From: Dimorphilus gyrociliatus
Taxonomy: Eukaryota > Annelida > Polychaeta > Dinophilidae
Reading direction: 5' to 3'
Assembly: GCA_904063045.1 (NCBI GenBank)
Contig: CAJFCJ010000006.1
Coordinates: forward strand, 4,542,408-4,606,407
Length of the DNA stretch: 64,000 bases
Numbering within the stretch: the stretch's first letter is position 1; each line of letters opens with the position of its first letter. Both the position numbers and the translations under genes were made by a program. The notes under the pieces are model-generated. The model was not told the DNA's origin. It searched no databases and saw nothing but the letters and a program-made list of their open reading frames with translations. Positions 33,941 to 45,499 of this stretch are shown piece by piece.

Positions 33941-34330
33941 TTATTTATTTTTTGTTTTTTTTTTCAAGGTAATCCGTATTGTTATTATAACCTGAACCGT
34001 TAGTGGTAATCTGGAATTTACGTAGGAGCATAACCTATCCAATCTCTTGTTTATACCGTATATATAAAATTTTACAACAGCCATTTTTAGCGGGTCTTCA
34101 CAATTTTTAAAATCCATATTTATTCTTGACACTACTCCCGATATATAGTTTACGTATTTCTCTATTCGGACGAATAAATTGAAAGAGATTCCGTTTCTAT
34201 TCTGTAACTCCTCCGTGTACGATGCGTAATCTCGCCATCGAGGCGGATATCTAGACCTCAACGATCTCGATATATTATTTACAGCAGACGCGTCGGTCGC
34301 CTTATAAGTTAAACTATTGCCGGAAAACAT
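33941..34330 (-). CDS. small uncharacterised protein
   Basis: A 129-codon frame with ATG at 34330. Composition is protein-like rather than AT noise: SLRSRYPPRWRDYASYTEEL, FNLFVRIEKYVNYISGVVSR and KMAVVKFYIYGINKRLDRLC form amphipathic helices. The last about 15 residues (TIRITLKKKTKNK) lie over poly-T. A CAG|GTTATA donor-like site occurs after SRLPLTVQ, so the true C-terminus may be spliced. No family is recognised. It starts about 670 bp from the tail end of the ZDHHC23-like gene on the same strand. Confidence 0.5.
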   Translation of the reverse strand: MFSGNSLTYKATDASAVNNISRSLRSRYPPRWRDYASYTEELQNRNGISFNLFVRIEKYVNYISGVVSRINMDFKNCEDPLKMAVVKFYIYGINKRLDRLCSYVNSRLPLTVQVIITIRITLKKKTKNK

Positions 34331-35003
34331 ATTCTTTGTTCCTTTTATTTCTCTTTCTTCTTATTATTAAAAGGTTACTAAAAAAATAGAAGAAAGATGG
34401 CGCTCACTGACGTGGAACATACTCAGAATATTTCAGTCAAGTACTAGTTAGATCTAGTAGAGTAGTAACCTATTGAGTTCAATCGTCAAATATGCAGATT
34501 CTATAACAAAAACTACGCCTTCTTTGTCTTTTATTAACGGTGTATTATAATCAATATGTTAACAAAACTTGGCCGAAAATATTCAAGTTTAACGTCCATA
34601 ATTAAAATTTTCGGCTAGTCTCAGCCTGGTTGTATAAATTCACTCCCTTCCAACTTTTTTCCCCCAACAAATGTTTAGATTCCACAAATTAGTACTTGTA
34701 TTACTTTGCTTTCCTTTATTTACCATATGCTAGCTCCAGGAAAGAGTAATCCTAAATCCTTTCTAAAACTAGAAATGAGAGAATAAATTTTTTCTTTTAG
34801 CATTATCTCTTAATAGTATGAATATTTTTCATATCATAATTGGAATGTTTTCTTCTATATTCTCATTTCTCTTCCATACTACTTCCATAGCAAAGGAGAT
34901 TTAGAAAGTATGAATAGGAGTTGTGCGTGAGAAAATATTCGGATTAGCAAAATATAATAAAGACCTAAAGAATGAAAAATTAAGTAATAAAGAAAGACTA
35001 ATT
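34331..35003. other. intergenic spacer
   Basis: No supportable gene. A 20-codon frame beginning near 34671 (MFRFHKLVLVLLCFPLFTIC) looks like a bare signal sequence but ends immediately. The 62-codon frame at 34923 lacks an ATG start and overlaps the ZDHHC23-like gene antisense. Confidence 0.4.
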
Positions 35004-36369
35004 CTAAATATCATAATGTCCATAGCGTTCTTTTCGATTTCCTCCGAGAAAGTTTATCCAATTCCAAAACAATCCTCTATCATTAGGATTATTTTTCTTC
35101 CTTATAAATAATATACAAGTTGTATAACCACGTATAGATGCTTGATGTAATTCTTGAGAAGTTGCATTTTGTGAAATCAAGAGAATTTGCTGCAGAAGAA
35201 TAAAAGATAAAAACGTTGTGAAGATAATCGTGTAAATGGCTGAAACAAAACATAACGCTGTTGGTAGATCTGCATACAAGTATCGGCAGTCATCAGGTAT
35301 TAGAAACCAGTCGTAATACATTTTTGGTGTGCATATTGTTGTAAGTGTTAAATGACTGCCATAATATCCAAGCAGAACTGAGAGCAAAAGGCCAAAAAAG
35401 AAAAAGCGATGATTATTATTTCCTACACATCGGTCTATCCATAAACAATGGTGACATCGAATTCTAACACAGATTCTGCAAATGGGACAATGACCAGATC
35501 GAGGAATCCTCCTTAAGTCGCATTGAGAACACCAAGTGTTTAATTTTCCATTTATAAATCCTCTTGAATCAGCCCAATTTACTTGGTCGCTATCTAAGGA
35601 TTTCGTAGACGCCCTATCAGTAATGCAGTCTGTAATATCTTCGTCTGACACTGCAAAACTATTTTTTAGTATGTGAGCAACTGGGTGACTTTCTGCAACA
35701 TGATTTTTCAGATAACTTTCATTTGATTTTTTGCTACTCTTCTGCAATACTCCAGGATCTTTACGAGCCCTGATTAAACAAATTAGCAATAAAGAAAACA
35801 GAATGACAACAACGATATTCTCCCATAATAGAATTTCTCTATATCCTATGACAACAAATTCGAAGGTATAAAACATAAGAAAGACAGATGTTAGGCCGAA
35901 TGTATAAAATATGTCTGTTCTTATTAATTTATCTCTAGTTAGGACTCTATAGAAAAAGTATATCATCAAAGGCAAAGTACAAAAGGAAAATGCTGTAAAA
36001 TATGGTCCAAGAGTTGCCAATAGGATGCTAGATGGGACCAATAATACTGGAATAGCAGTATCGAGACGAATTTGAATGGCTCCCTTTCCGAAGCACATGG
36101 GTAGCCGACATCTATCACCAATAGTATCAATCATATCGTTTAGCGTCTTCTGTGGAATTGGTTTACATCTAATACAGCTAAAATAAAATTTCCATTTTAA
36201 TATTTCTATATATTTGAACTAAGAAATTAATATGGTTGACTAACTGGTCACAACTTGAATCAAGGGCCTCGCAATCACAGCAACTGGCTAAAACATGACT
36301 TCTTTCTGAGTTTTTATCAACATATTCGCAGCAACATAATGGGTCTTTCGCAGATATTTTACCATACAT
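35004..36369 (-). CDS. ZDHHC23: ZDHHC23-like palmitoyltransferase with CHHC in place of DHHC
   Basis: Multi-pass S-acyltransferase family protein. Exon 1 (start 36369) encodes the N-terminal Cys-rich region typical of ZDHHC23 (DPLCCCEYVDKNSERSHVLA, CCDCEALDSSCD). Exon 2 continues CIRCKPIPQ and MIDTIGDRCRLP, then several membrane helices and the ARKDPG (DPG) motif. The Cys-rich domain follows: WCSQCDLRRIPRSGHCPICR, then ICVRIRCHHCLWIDRCVGNN. All zinc-binding Cys/His positions are present, but the Asp of the DHHC motif is Cys (codon TGT). The tail has LLQQILLISQNATSQELHQA and RGLFWNWINFLG, as in vertebrate ZDHHC23. The intron is about 80 nt. An upstream 5' exon cannot be excluded. Zinc binding is likely; transferase activity is uncertain. 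Confidence 0.88.
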
Positions 36370-36543
36370 TCGATGTAACTGTAATAGTTCAGAATTGGTG
36401 AATTAATGTTAGTGCAGACGAGAAATTTTTCCTAGGAATTGTACTTGTAGTTTCCTTATCAATAGATATGAACCGGTCGCCAATTGATCGGTAATTCAGT
36501 TTAGTTTCCTTTTACAAAAACCGGTTACCGGTGTTACTTCAAA
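36370..36543. promoter_or_regulatory. 174-bp divergent promoter ZDHHC23 / LSM3 with ACCGGT repeats
   Basis: Between opposing start codons lie AACCGGT (36471-36477), AACCGGTT (36519-36526) and an abutting ACCGGT (36527-36532). AACCGGTT is the consensus of Grainyhead/CP2 factors. The last copy ends only 11 bp before the LSM3 ATG, so it may be 5' UTR or initiator. Confidence 0.5.
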
Positions 36544-36861
36544 ATGGCGGACGAACAAGAACAGGGTGTTGTTGCTTTGCAAAGCGTCGAAGAACCGCTT
36601 GATTTGGTAAGATTAAGTTTGGATGAAAAAATCTATGTTAAAATGAGAAATGGAAGAGAATTACGGGGTATTTTGCACGCTTTCGACCAGCATTTAAACA
36701 TGATTTTGGGAGACGTCGAAGAAACAGTGACTACAGTTGAAATCGACGAAGAAACGTACGAAGAAATGTATAAATCAAGCCGTAGAAAAATTCCAATGCT
36801 ATTCGTGAGAGGTGATGGTGTTATCTTGGTTTCACCACCAATGAGAACAGTTAACCAATAG
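36544..36861 (+). CDS. LSM3: U6 snRNA-associated Sm-like protein LSm3
   Basis: Subunit of the nuclear LSm2-8 ring on U6 snRNA and of the cytoplasmic LSm1-7 ring for mRNA decay. A single exon of 105 residues matches human LSM3 almost end to end. The Sm1 motif is [20 protein letters not shown] with [14 protein letters not shown], and the Sm2 motif is [15 protein letters not shown]. Only the first about 15 residues diverge. It is divergently arranged with the ZDHHC23-like gene and convergent with SLC23. Confidence 0.98.
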   Translation: MADEQEQGVVALQSVEEPLDLVRLSLDEKIYVKMRNGRELRGILHAFDQHLNMILGDVEETVTTVEIDEETYEEMYKSSRRKIPMLFVRGDGVILVSPPMRTVNQ

Positions 36862-37185
36862 ATACACTGTTTTCTTGTTTTTTTTTTTGTAGTTCATTTT
36901 ATTGTTAAAAAAAATATACAAACCACTGTTGGGCACTAGTTTAATATATATGAAGACTGTTTTAAAACAAAAAAAAAGAAACTATAAATGCCTTCAGTGG
37001 ATTTTTTTCTACTATATCTGCGTTATAACACAACTATATATTGAACCGAATTTTGTTGTTCTATCAACTTGAAATAAACGGTAATTATCATCTAAAACTC
37101 AAGCATATTTACTTTTTAGGAACGTACTATCTAATATTGATTCCTTTACATTATATATATATATATCTGTTGACAAACTTAAGTA
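36862..37185. other. convergent intergenic spacer
   Basis: About 320 bp of AT-rich sequence holding the LSM3 3' UTR and the SLC23 3' UTR, with a short AT repeat near 37153-37166. No gene seen. Confidence 0.5.
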
Positions 37186-39288
37186 TTATCTTCTAAAACA
37201 TTTGGTAATATCAGGCATAGTAAAGTTAGGAAATAAGGGCGATATTTTACACAAGACCTTAAATATTCTACTATTTTCGTATTTATGTTGAAAGGGTAGT
37301 TTGTAAATTTCATCTCTATCTGCTTTTGCAGATCCTTCAGCATCTTTGTGTTGTCTCCAACTTTTTATTCCTCTTGATTCAGCCGAACCAGGTAAAATGT
37401 TATCTAGAATACAAGCCATTAATCCACCAAGGAACATAGGGGAATGCAGTAGAACTGTAAGTGTTGCAGTTAAAAGCGGAATACCTTCAAAAATATTTGA
37501 TATTTATTTAGAATGAAAACAAGAATTGTATTACCATAGAAACTTACTTGTCTGAATGTAACCTTTATGGCTACTGAGGAACGATGTAATACTAACAGCA
37601 ACTATAATAGCCATACCAAGAACAAGCATATTCCTAGTTGATCTAACATCAACATAGTGAAGATAAGAAAAGCCTAAACCAGTAAGTAAAGCTATTAGGG
37701 CCATAACAGTACCACCAAAGACAGGATCTAAAGAGAGGCGTTAAGAGTTTAAGAGTCTGTTACTGTTTGTTATTAGTATGTAATTTATAAACACCTGGAA
37801 TTGTCAGGAAAATGGCGCTAAATTTAGAAAAAACCCCTAAGAATATTACATAACAGGCAAAGCATAAAAATATAACACGACTAGCAGCCCTTGATATTCC
37901 TATAGCTGCTACACTACCGCTGTAGGACGTTGTCAAATGACCCGCATTCATTATTCCAGTAAAGACACCGCTTACACCCTCCATAAAAATACCCCTATTT
38001 ATGGCATGTTTAGGTGGAGGTTGCTCCTCGCTGATAGCTGCAGCAGCATGATAATCGCCAACTGATTCGAGAGTTGACGTAATAACAGCTATTAAAATAC
38101 CCATGAAAGCTGGTAATTCAAACTTGGGATTTCCTATATCTCCTGGATTAGGTAATGTAAAATATGGTGTTTTAGATATAACGTTGGTTTTAGCGTCGGT
38201 TCTTGCTTTAAAGCTCGTTGAATTGGGATTTGATGAGAAGATATTATAATGAGTGAAAATTGCAGATAAACTCCAAGTTAGGGCCATAGCTAAGAAAATC
38301 TATATAAATCCAATAAAATAAGATATATCTATATTCATATTCGTATTATAATATTCTTTTACCGGCATAGTTCTAAAAAGTTGATAATTTATCTTTTTAC
38401 ACTTTCTCTGTTTGCAGCTGAAGAATGGTATGGGAACTTCCAACTTTCCCATTAAGTTTGAGAATAGTAGAATAAGACTGGCCTGAAGAAAAGCTATAGA
38501 CCAACTTGGTTCGCACATGCTCACCATTGGAGTTATTAGGGTATAGCCGAGTAAAAATATTGTTGGTACGATGGTTAAGGGACCTATTACCTTCATAAGA
38601 AGACCTATAAGGCCAAAAGCTCCTAAAGACATCTGAACTAGAGAGGCAAGCAGGACCCCACCACTGATCTGTTGTTAATAGAAATAAGAATTTTCTTTGA
38701 CATTGTTTTATAAGATTATCTCTATTTAAAGAAAAAGTTAACCGATCTTAGTTTATCCCTAGGAGAGAGAATCTCGTAAACGGCTGTATTATTGGGCGAA
38801 TTACATTCCCAACTTGGTAATTGCTCTAGGGCGGCAATGGGAGCAAATACAGAGAATGAAGGACCTTGAATGATTGGTAGACGGCATCCAAAAATAGCCT
38901 GAATGAGCGTTGCAATTCCAGAGGCCAAATAGGACATACTGCTCAAGTTTATTTGCAGCGTATAATCATTACTATTACACAATCTAGCACTTAGAAAAGT
39001 AGCGAAAATGATTGGGGTGCTGATGACAATAAGTAGATGCTGGTTTTGAAAAATTACATAGTATTTAATAATAAAAATGTATAAATTAATTCATTAGGTA
39101 TGTTTAAACATTTACTATATACAATATTTAATCTATGAAATGATAAGAACCTCAAAAGCGTATACAGCAGTTAAAAGTAGGGGAGGTCTTTCCCCAACGC
39201 GATATTTAATGAATCTCTCAATTTTACAATCCACCCCTGATTCAGTTTCTCCATTGTCACCGTTCAATTCAATGTCCTCTTCGGCCAT
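37186..39288 (-). CDS. SLC23 nucleobase/ascorbate transporter family member
   Basis: Multi-pass sodium-coupled transporter of the NAT/SLC23 family. The start at 39288 gives MAEEDIELNGDNGE, then KYRVGERPPLLLTAVYAFE, the usual family entry. The next exons hold the first helices (SYLASGIATLIQAIFGCRLP, QGPSFSVFAPIAAL). Later exons carry GAFGLIGLLMKVIGPLTIVP, then GILIAVITSTLESVGDYHAA and PPPKHAINRGIFMEGVSGVF, all family hallmarks. The signature that normally reads like NIGVLGITKVGSR is here YSGSVAAIGISRAASR, so the Asn and part of the glycine pattern are lost. The last exon (MFLGGLMACILDNILPG) ends at 37186. About seven exons with short introns. Substrate cannot be inferred, given the altered motif. 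Confidence 0.88.
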
Positions 39289-40144
39289 TTTAAATTTGTA
39301 TTCTAATTTATCTGAAAGTAATAAACAAACAAAGACCTTGCTAAGAGTATAATTGATGCTAGATTAGTCTATACTCAATTTTTTTCTCCGATCTTCCTCT
39401 TTCTAACTCTTTTCTCTTCTAAGATGAACCGACAAAAGCCTAGAACAACAAAGAGGACTTTTTGAATCCACGGCGATTATATTCTTAAAAGATCTAAACA
39501 TATGTAAACAATTAGGTCCAAATGTCTTTGTAATTATGTTCCTTTTGTATAATAAACTGTATGTAACTTTAGTAAAAGTGATTTTTGTTTGTATTTTACG
39601 ATGATAGAAAACAAAATTCTTTTTTATCTTTAATCTTCCCAAAAGATTCTCATATTTTTAATTCAATTAATCAATTTTAAGACGTAATTATAAACCTGTA
39701 AGGATTTTAGTTATTCCAATCTTTATCTTACAGGAGATAGCATTGAGTGTTAAAAAAGAAGATAAGATAAAGAGGATTTTTACAGAGTAATACTACGTTT
39801 TACTGAACTAGAACAATTTGATTAACAATTTAAGGTTATTTTTTTTCTATATTTGATATGAGAAACTGATTTTTCCAATTTAAAATTATAATCTTTCTTC
39901 TTCTTCTTCTTCTTCTTCTTCTTCTTCCCTTTCTTTCTATTTATCCGTCTAAGGGCTTATATTGATAAATATTATAATAAATTGTATTTTTAATATGAAT
40001 AAATTATACATGCAAATTATATAATCTTCAGATTTTAATATACACTTTTCTCTTAAATAATCATGAAAATAACAAAGCTTATGAAAGACAAAACAGGAGA
40101 TATCAAGTCATTGTTTCAAGTTAATAAAAAAAATGAAAATCTCC
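39289..40144. other. intergenic spacer with TTC microsatellite
   Basis: No convincing gene. The 79-codon minus-strand frame at 39403-39642 has no homologous features and poor composition. A (TTC)n run of about eleven units lies at about 39895-39928. The rest is the promoter side of SLC23 and the 3' UTR of the VWDE-like gene. Confidence 0.5.
39895..39928. repeat. (TTC)n microsatellite
   Basis: About eleven tandem TTC units between the SLC23 and VWDE-like genes. Confidence 0.9.
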
Positions 40145-43100
40145 CTATAACTGTGTTGTGTTGTTATGTTCCTCTTTTTTCATTGGACTAGGAGATGATG
40201 CTATACCAGATTTTGGTTTGTTTTCTACTCTATTTGTTCTAGGTAAAGTTCCACTATGCGAGTTTTCTCTTGATCGATAAGAACGGTTATCGTATACATG
40301 AGTAAATGTTGGTTTGCTGAATGTTGTTGGTCCAGCCCCGCCAATTCCAATAGAACCAAGACTGCTTACGCTCGTTGTTCTAATCCTTTCTCCTTGCTTA
40401 AGCCTTGCCAACTCATTTTCTAACGTATTAATCTTTTGTTCATCGGCAAAAACTTCATTATCGTAACCGGTTATACCATTTCCAGTTTTCAATTCTTTAA
40501 CAGGGAGATCATTTCCTATGTCAGAATCCGTATCAGAGACCTTTTCGCTAAAATGAAAAAATCATTTACTATAGTAGTTTTTAATGACTATTCATTAAAA
40601 CGAAGAATAATTTACGTACTGTCGTCCAATTGCTACATATAATATTATCGCAACAACGATTATAATCACTGACAGAGAAATTGAAGTTCCAATTCGGATT
40701 TTCTTGAGTCTTTTATCGTCACTCTTCTTCTTCTCTTCCTCCCTTTCAAGATCCTTGCATTTCTTTTCTAAAATTGTTTGAATTAATCAATGATTTAGCT
40801 CTATTATCATTATCTTCATTCAAATATATTCAACTTTACCATGTTTGAAAGACCAATCGGCAGTTGATTCTGTAGCATTACAAATTCGGCAATCGTCCTT
40901 TGGCTTTTCTTCAAGATCCATAAAGCAGTTGTCATCTATTACGCAATGGTCTCTTTCCTTGCGTCTAATTAATCAGAATACATAAATAGTTACAACACAA
41001 CAGTTTGACATTTATAAAATAAAGACTTTACCTGATACACTCGCCATTCTGTCCTCGAGTCGCACAAGTGTAGCATGCAGTATCGTGAGAAATAAATAAA
41101 AGTGTTTCCATAAAAGTAGATATACTTCTTTTCATTCTTCGCATCGTTGCTAGTCTAGGCGATGCAAATGATACTCTATAACTTCCTACTTGTGGTAGCG
41201 GACAATAGAACTGCGAATTTGAAACAGATACGGCGTCGACCGTATCCTCTTTGCCTGTTACTTTAACATTCGTTCCAGAAACCTAAAATATAACAGGTTT
41301 TATAAAAACTAGAAGAAATAACTATAATTTTTCAACTATTACCGTCACTTCTTTTAACTGGCATTTAATATCTCTTCTGTTCAATACATTGTTACCAAAA
41401 AGAACGATTGAACTACAATTTTCTCTTCTTGTATCGCATAAACCGTTTCGAAGCATGCCTCTGACTTGTAGCCCTTCACTACCCAAACTTAAACTACAAT
41501 CACCTCCGCCAATATCTTCATTACATTGACAACTTCCTTCATCCGTACATATTCCTTGATTGGAACAGTCGTTTATGCAACTTTTGTTGGCTAGGACACG
41601 ATAGTCATCAAACATATCTCTTTGCCAATGTACTTGTGACATACAAAGCTCTTTAGCTGCTTCAACTGACCATTTAGTCCATTTTCTTGTGTCTTTTGTA
41701 AACTAAAAGATAGTTGATGATTTACTATTGAGAAATAATTCTATATATTATGATTTACTTGTGTGTCCTGTATACATATTTCAATTTCTTCGTCGTAAGT
41801 TAATGGATCAAAAATATTTAATGGTGCTGAACAGTAATCTGGATTTTTCAAGAGGGGATGCGTATTTTGAATTTCTTCAATGCAGTTGGCACGTGCCTCA
41901 GCTTCTGTAGGTCTAGTCCAAGCAGGTAGTTCCTATCAAACAAAAGAACAATTATGAGACTAGGTTGATTGATGTAAAGTGTGTCGCTCTCACTGGTGGA
42001 TTCCATTCATTTTCTTTAATGTCGTAATTATCAGTTATAGATTCGTTCTTGTGTTTATTACTGTGACGTGTGATCAAAGGTAAATGATGAGAGACTTCTT
42101 CTATAAATATTAAATAGATTTTGTTTGTCAGACAACTGATAACAAGTCATATTAACAGAAATTTAAATACCTCCATATATGTTGCAAGTTTCTACAGGGC
42201 CATGTTCACACGACCCCTGAACTCCTGCTAATATCACGTGGTTGCATCTACAATAACTAATCATCGCTGAATTATCATTTTTGTTTGCTCCGTCGTAAAG
42301 CCTGTCTTTTGTTGGTACTCTATATGAATAAAATGGTAATTAGCATTGGCGGTAATAATTTATTATTATCCTTTTGCAAACCTCCAGTCTAGATTAAATG
42401 CCCTGGGTTGTTCTCCTTCTCCGGTTCCATCTCCGGTGAAGTCTGAACCATTTCGAAGCTTGAGATCATCAGAAGGGTCCCCGTTATAAAATCCGCATAA
42501 TCCTATCATATTTTTGATAAAATATTAATAATGATAATGAATTTATCTATGTCAATGGTCGCTAATAAACCTTCAGTTCTATTTGTATCAGCAGGAGTTC
42601 CTGTTATATAAACATGAAGGAAGAAGCCATGTTGGGCAACCTTTACATTAGTTCCACTGGGAAGAACAACCTAATGTTTTTTAAGGGGCATTTAGTTTAA
42701 GCGACATTATATTCATGAAAAAACTGGACTGTACCTCGTAACGCATACCCTCATCTCGACGATAAATCTTTGTTCCAACTGTTAATTCACCTTGTACGTA
42801 AGTGCTAAATTTAATTGATTTAGGTTTTTCTTCATTTCTTCTGCGACACATATCAAAGGCCATAACATCGTCCTTTGACCTTACGAAGATAGCGCAAACA
42901 CAGCTTGCATTGCCTTCACATCTTTGATGAACAGTTTGTACCTCATAATCCTTATCATTTGTTTGATAAAGTACAAAATAGCCATCGTAGAAGTTGTTGT
43001 AAAATCTACGACAATAGAGTCGTTTTTACGTTAACTATTTATAGAAATAAATAAAAAAAAATTATATTCGAACCTCTTATCGAATGTTAATATATGTGAA

Positions 43101-44974
43101 TTGGACAAAACCCTACAAATAGAAGGCCTGTCATCATCTTTGTCTTCAACTGTAACCTATAATTTATCAATGAGGTTAAGGATAAGATAATCGATTATCG
43201 AGAACTCGTGTAATACCTTTAAACTTTTCGAGGCCTTGTGCTCATCGTTAACATAAAGCTTCAATCCCAATCTACAATTAAAAATTACGATTTAAAGGAA
43301 CAAAAGAATAGAATTAAACAAGTATTTTTATTACCTTCCTTCAAACTCGCCATCCTTTTGGCGATCAATATTTGCTGTAAGAGTTATATTCATAGGCTCT
43401 GTCCAATTATCCTCGTCAATCGTAAAGGTACAAGACTGAGATCCAATAGAAAATTGATTGATAGTTGTATCATCTTTACATCTATAAGATGGAGAAAATA
43501 TACAGTGAATGTTTAACTATATTCTGTTTCGAAAAATGTTTCTAAAATTTACTGTGCATCTCCAATAATTGGCGCAATATTGGATATCAAGTCATCCATA
43601 TAGTTTTTGTTAGATATTTGAACTTCAACTTGGCATTTTTCCTCCTCCCCCATTAGAAAATCAATAATTATATCAATTAATGATGGACTAATGTCGTCCA
43701 AGCTAGTACAATATAGGAAAGGTGGACCATACAATCCAAATTCAATCAATTTTCCATCTTGACCTTCTTCGAGTTTAATACCGTTGCTAGGTTCGTCTAC
43801 CTGTTATTAATTGTTGAATAGCTACAGAAAAAAGTTTGTCAATATTCTCATATACAAACATTGAAATAGCATTTGTCGAATTTGGGACTTAAACCATCAA
43901 CAAACACTCGCATAATCAAGTTTCTTAGAGTAGTGAAGGTGGAATCTGAACAATTCGAAAAAGTGTTTTGTAAACACGTTCCAACAGTTGGAAGTGACCT
44001 GCGATAAATAATGATAGTTTACATCTCTATTAGAGATAACGTAATAAAGAAAATATTACTCGCAATCGTAGAAGCATTTCATGAATTCGAGGGAATCTTC
44101 GAAATCTTCGTAATCCGAAATATTTAGTAAACACATGGCTATATTAAGGAGTTTATCAATATTTCTATTAGATTCATATCCAGACCCTTTAATTATATCT
44201 GAGATTGAATTTCTATCAATTCTTTTATTATCAACCTTCATTTTTGAAAGGTAATGACCAAATGGCGCAAGTGTTGTTTGTAAATTACTAAGAAAGAAGT
44301 TAAAACCAGCCGTTTTGTTAAAATTGCGAATCATTTTTAAAGCTTCAGCTTTCTGCAGCTTTTTCGTTCGAGATTTAGCAATTAAACTTCTAAGATTTGC
44401 ACCAATCTCTTTGAGATCACTTCCAATTTTTTCCATATAAAAAAGATTTTTTCTAACATCTTTTATCGATGTTTCCATCAGAGATTGTAGCTTTCTACCA
44501 GCTGGATTCAAGTGTTCGGTTTGTTTCAGTACAGGTATTAATTCGGCAATTGGTTCGATAAAGCAAAAAACTGCATCAAGAATTTTCTCTTCAGTGCAAT
44601 TTTCTTTTGCTGAAATTTAATTAAAATTTTTAAAAAAAAAATCTGAATCTCTGAACTTTCTTATTTCTGTTATCAAGTGATAAATATATTAATCTTATCT
44701 ATTGCAGATCTCTTTTGAACATATAATCAGATCTGATCTGAAATATTAATTTCTAGATACAAAAAGGAAAACCCTTTTTATTCTTTCTAACTAATAAATT
44801 ATAGTAAAAGCCTGATATTCGTTAAATACTTTACCAAAGAGAAAAGTATATATATACTGTATATAAATTACATAAAGCAGAATACATAAAGTAATACTTA
44901 CGCTGCGCGGAGTTCAATGGTAATGATGTTATACATAAGAGACAAAGTATCGATGCTGTCAACGGACGGAGCAT
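40145..44974 (-). CDS. VWDE-like membrane glycoprotein with von Willebrand D domain
   Basis: A large type I membrane protein from about twenty short exons. The start at 44974 encodes a signal peptide (MLRPLTASILCLLCITSLPL). An N-terminal helical region follows with no known domain (LQSLMETSIKDVRKNLFYME, TAGFNFFLSNLQTTLAPFG). A beta-rich segment (SCTFTIDEDNWTEPMNITL ... LKVTVEDKDDDRPSICRVL) leads into a von Willebrand type D domain (ILTFDKRFYNNFYDGYFVLY; CVCAIFVRSKDDVMAFDMC; LCGFYNGDPSDDLKLRNG). Then comes WTRPTEAEARANCIEEIQNT and an EGF-like module (CINDCSNQGICTDEGSCQCN). A membrane helix (ISLSVIIVIIVAIILYVA) and a Ser-rich tail with a short coiled coil (INTLENELARLKQGE) end at 40145. The order VWD-EGF matches VWDE, but vertebrate VWDE is secreted and has many EGF repeats, so I call it VWDE-like. 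Confidence 0.85.
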
Positions 44975-45022
44975 TTTTTTTCTTTTTTTTTTAAAGAAAA
45001 AGGTAAAAATTAATTTATTCGA

Positions 45023-45499
45023 TTATGAAACTTTTAGCGGCAGTATCAAACTTTTAAGATGATTCTGCGCTTGTTCTTTATCGAATGTGACGATAGGCAA
45101 GACTTCGTTGATCTTATCAATTATCAGACGACGGTCACCTGACAATATTACCGAAACAGAAAACAAATGGAAACGTGAGCCTATATGACAAGTTAGATAC
45201 TGTATAAAAAACACCTAATTATTACGAGAAGACAGAAGACGGTATATCAGAATCTTGACATTTGGATCTAGTTTTAAAGTATGCCTATCAAAAGCTCCAC
45301 AACATGGTCATTATCTTAATAAAATAGTATCTTCCACATTGTTGCCAACATGATATATTATATTTAAAGCATTATATTACAATATTAAATACAATTATAA
45401 TTTAACAATAGTTTTAATAAGTTTGAGCGATATAGAAGTATTCAATGATATTTAAATGGACAAAAACAGTCTTTTAACACCAGTTTTTATTTCAGCCAT
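45023..45499 (-). CDS. possible small gene, about 66 residues after splicing
   Basis: The last exon (GDRRLIIDKINEVLPIVTFD ... HLKSLILPLKVS, stop at 45023) has a good acceptor (TTGTCAG). An upstream exon gives FDRHTLKLDPNVKILIYRLL with a GTAATA donor in matching phase. A first exon could be MAEIKT from ATG 45499 (or MNQTK from 45514) with a GTGTTA donor. Together these read as one continuous small helical protein. The family is not recognised and the middle acceptor (GGAG|CTTTTG) is weak, so the model is tentative. It would lie between VWDE-like and CLINT1 and form a divergent pair with CLINT1. Confidence 0.35.

Noticed and set aside
34671-34733. 20-codon frame resembling an isolated signal peptide
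   Set aside because: Stops immediately after the hydrophobic core, and no donor site in phase before the stop gives a continuation.
39403-39642. 79-codon minus-strand frame in the SLC23 / VWDE-like gap
   Set aside because: Low-complexity Lys/Thr/Ile composition, no domain, and no splice partner; treated as chance in AT-rich DNA.
43238-43516. 92-codon plus-strand frame over the VWDE-like gene
   Set aside because: Antisense shadow of real exons and introns; the opposite strand carries the conserved coding sequence.
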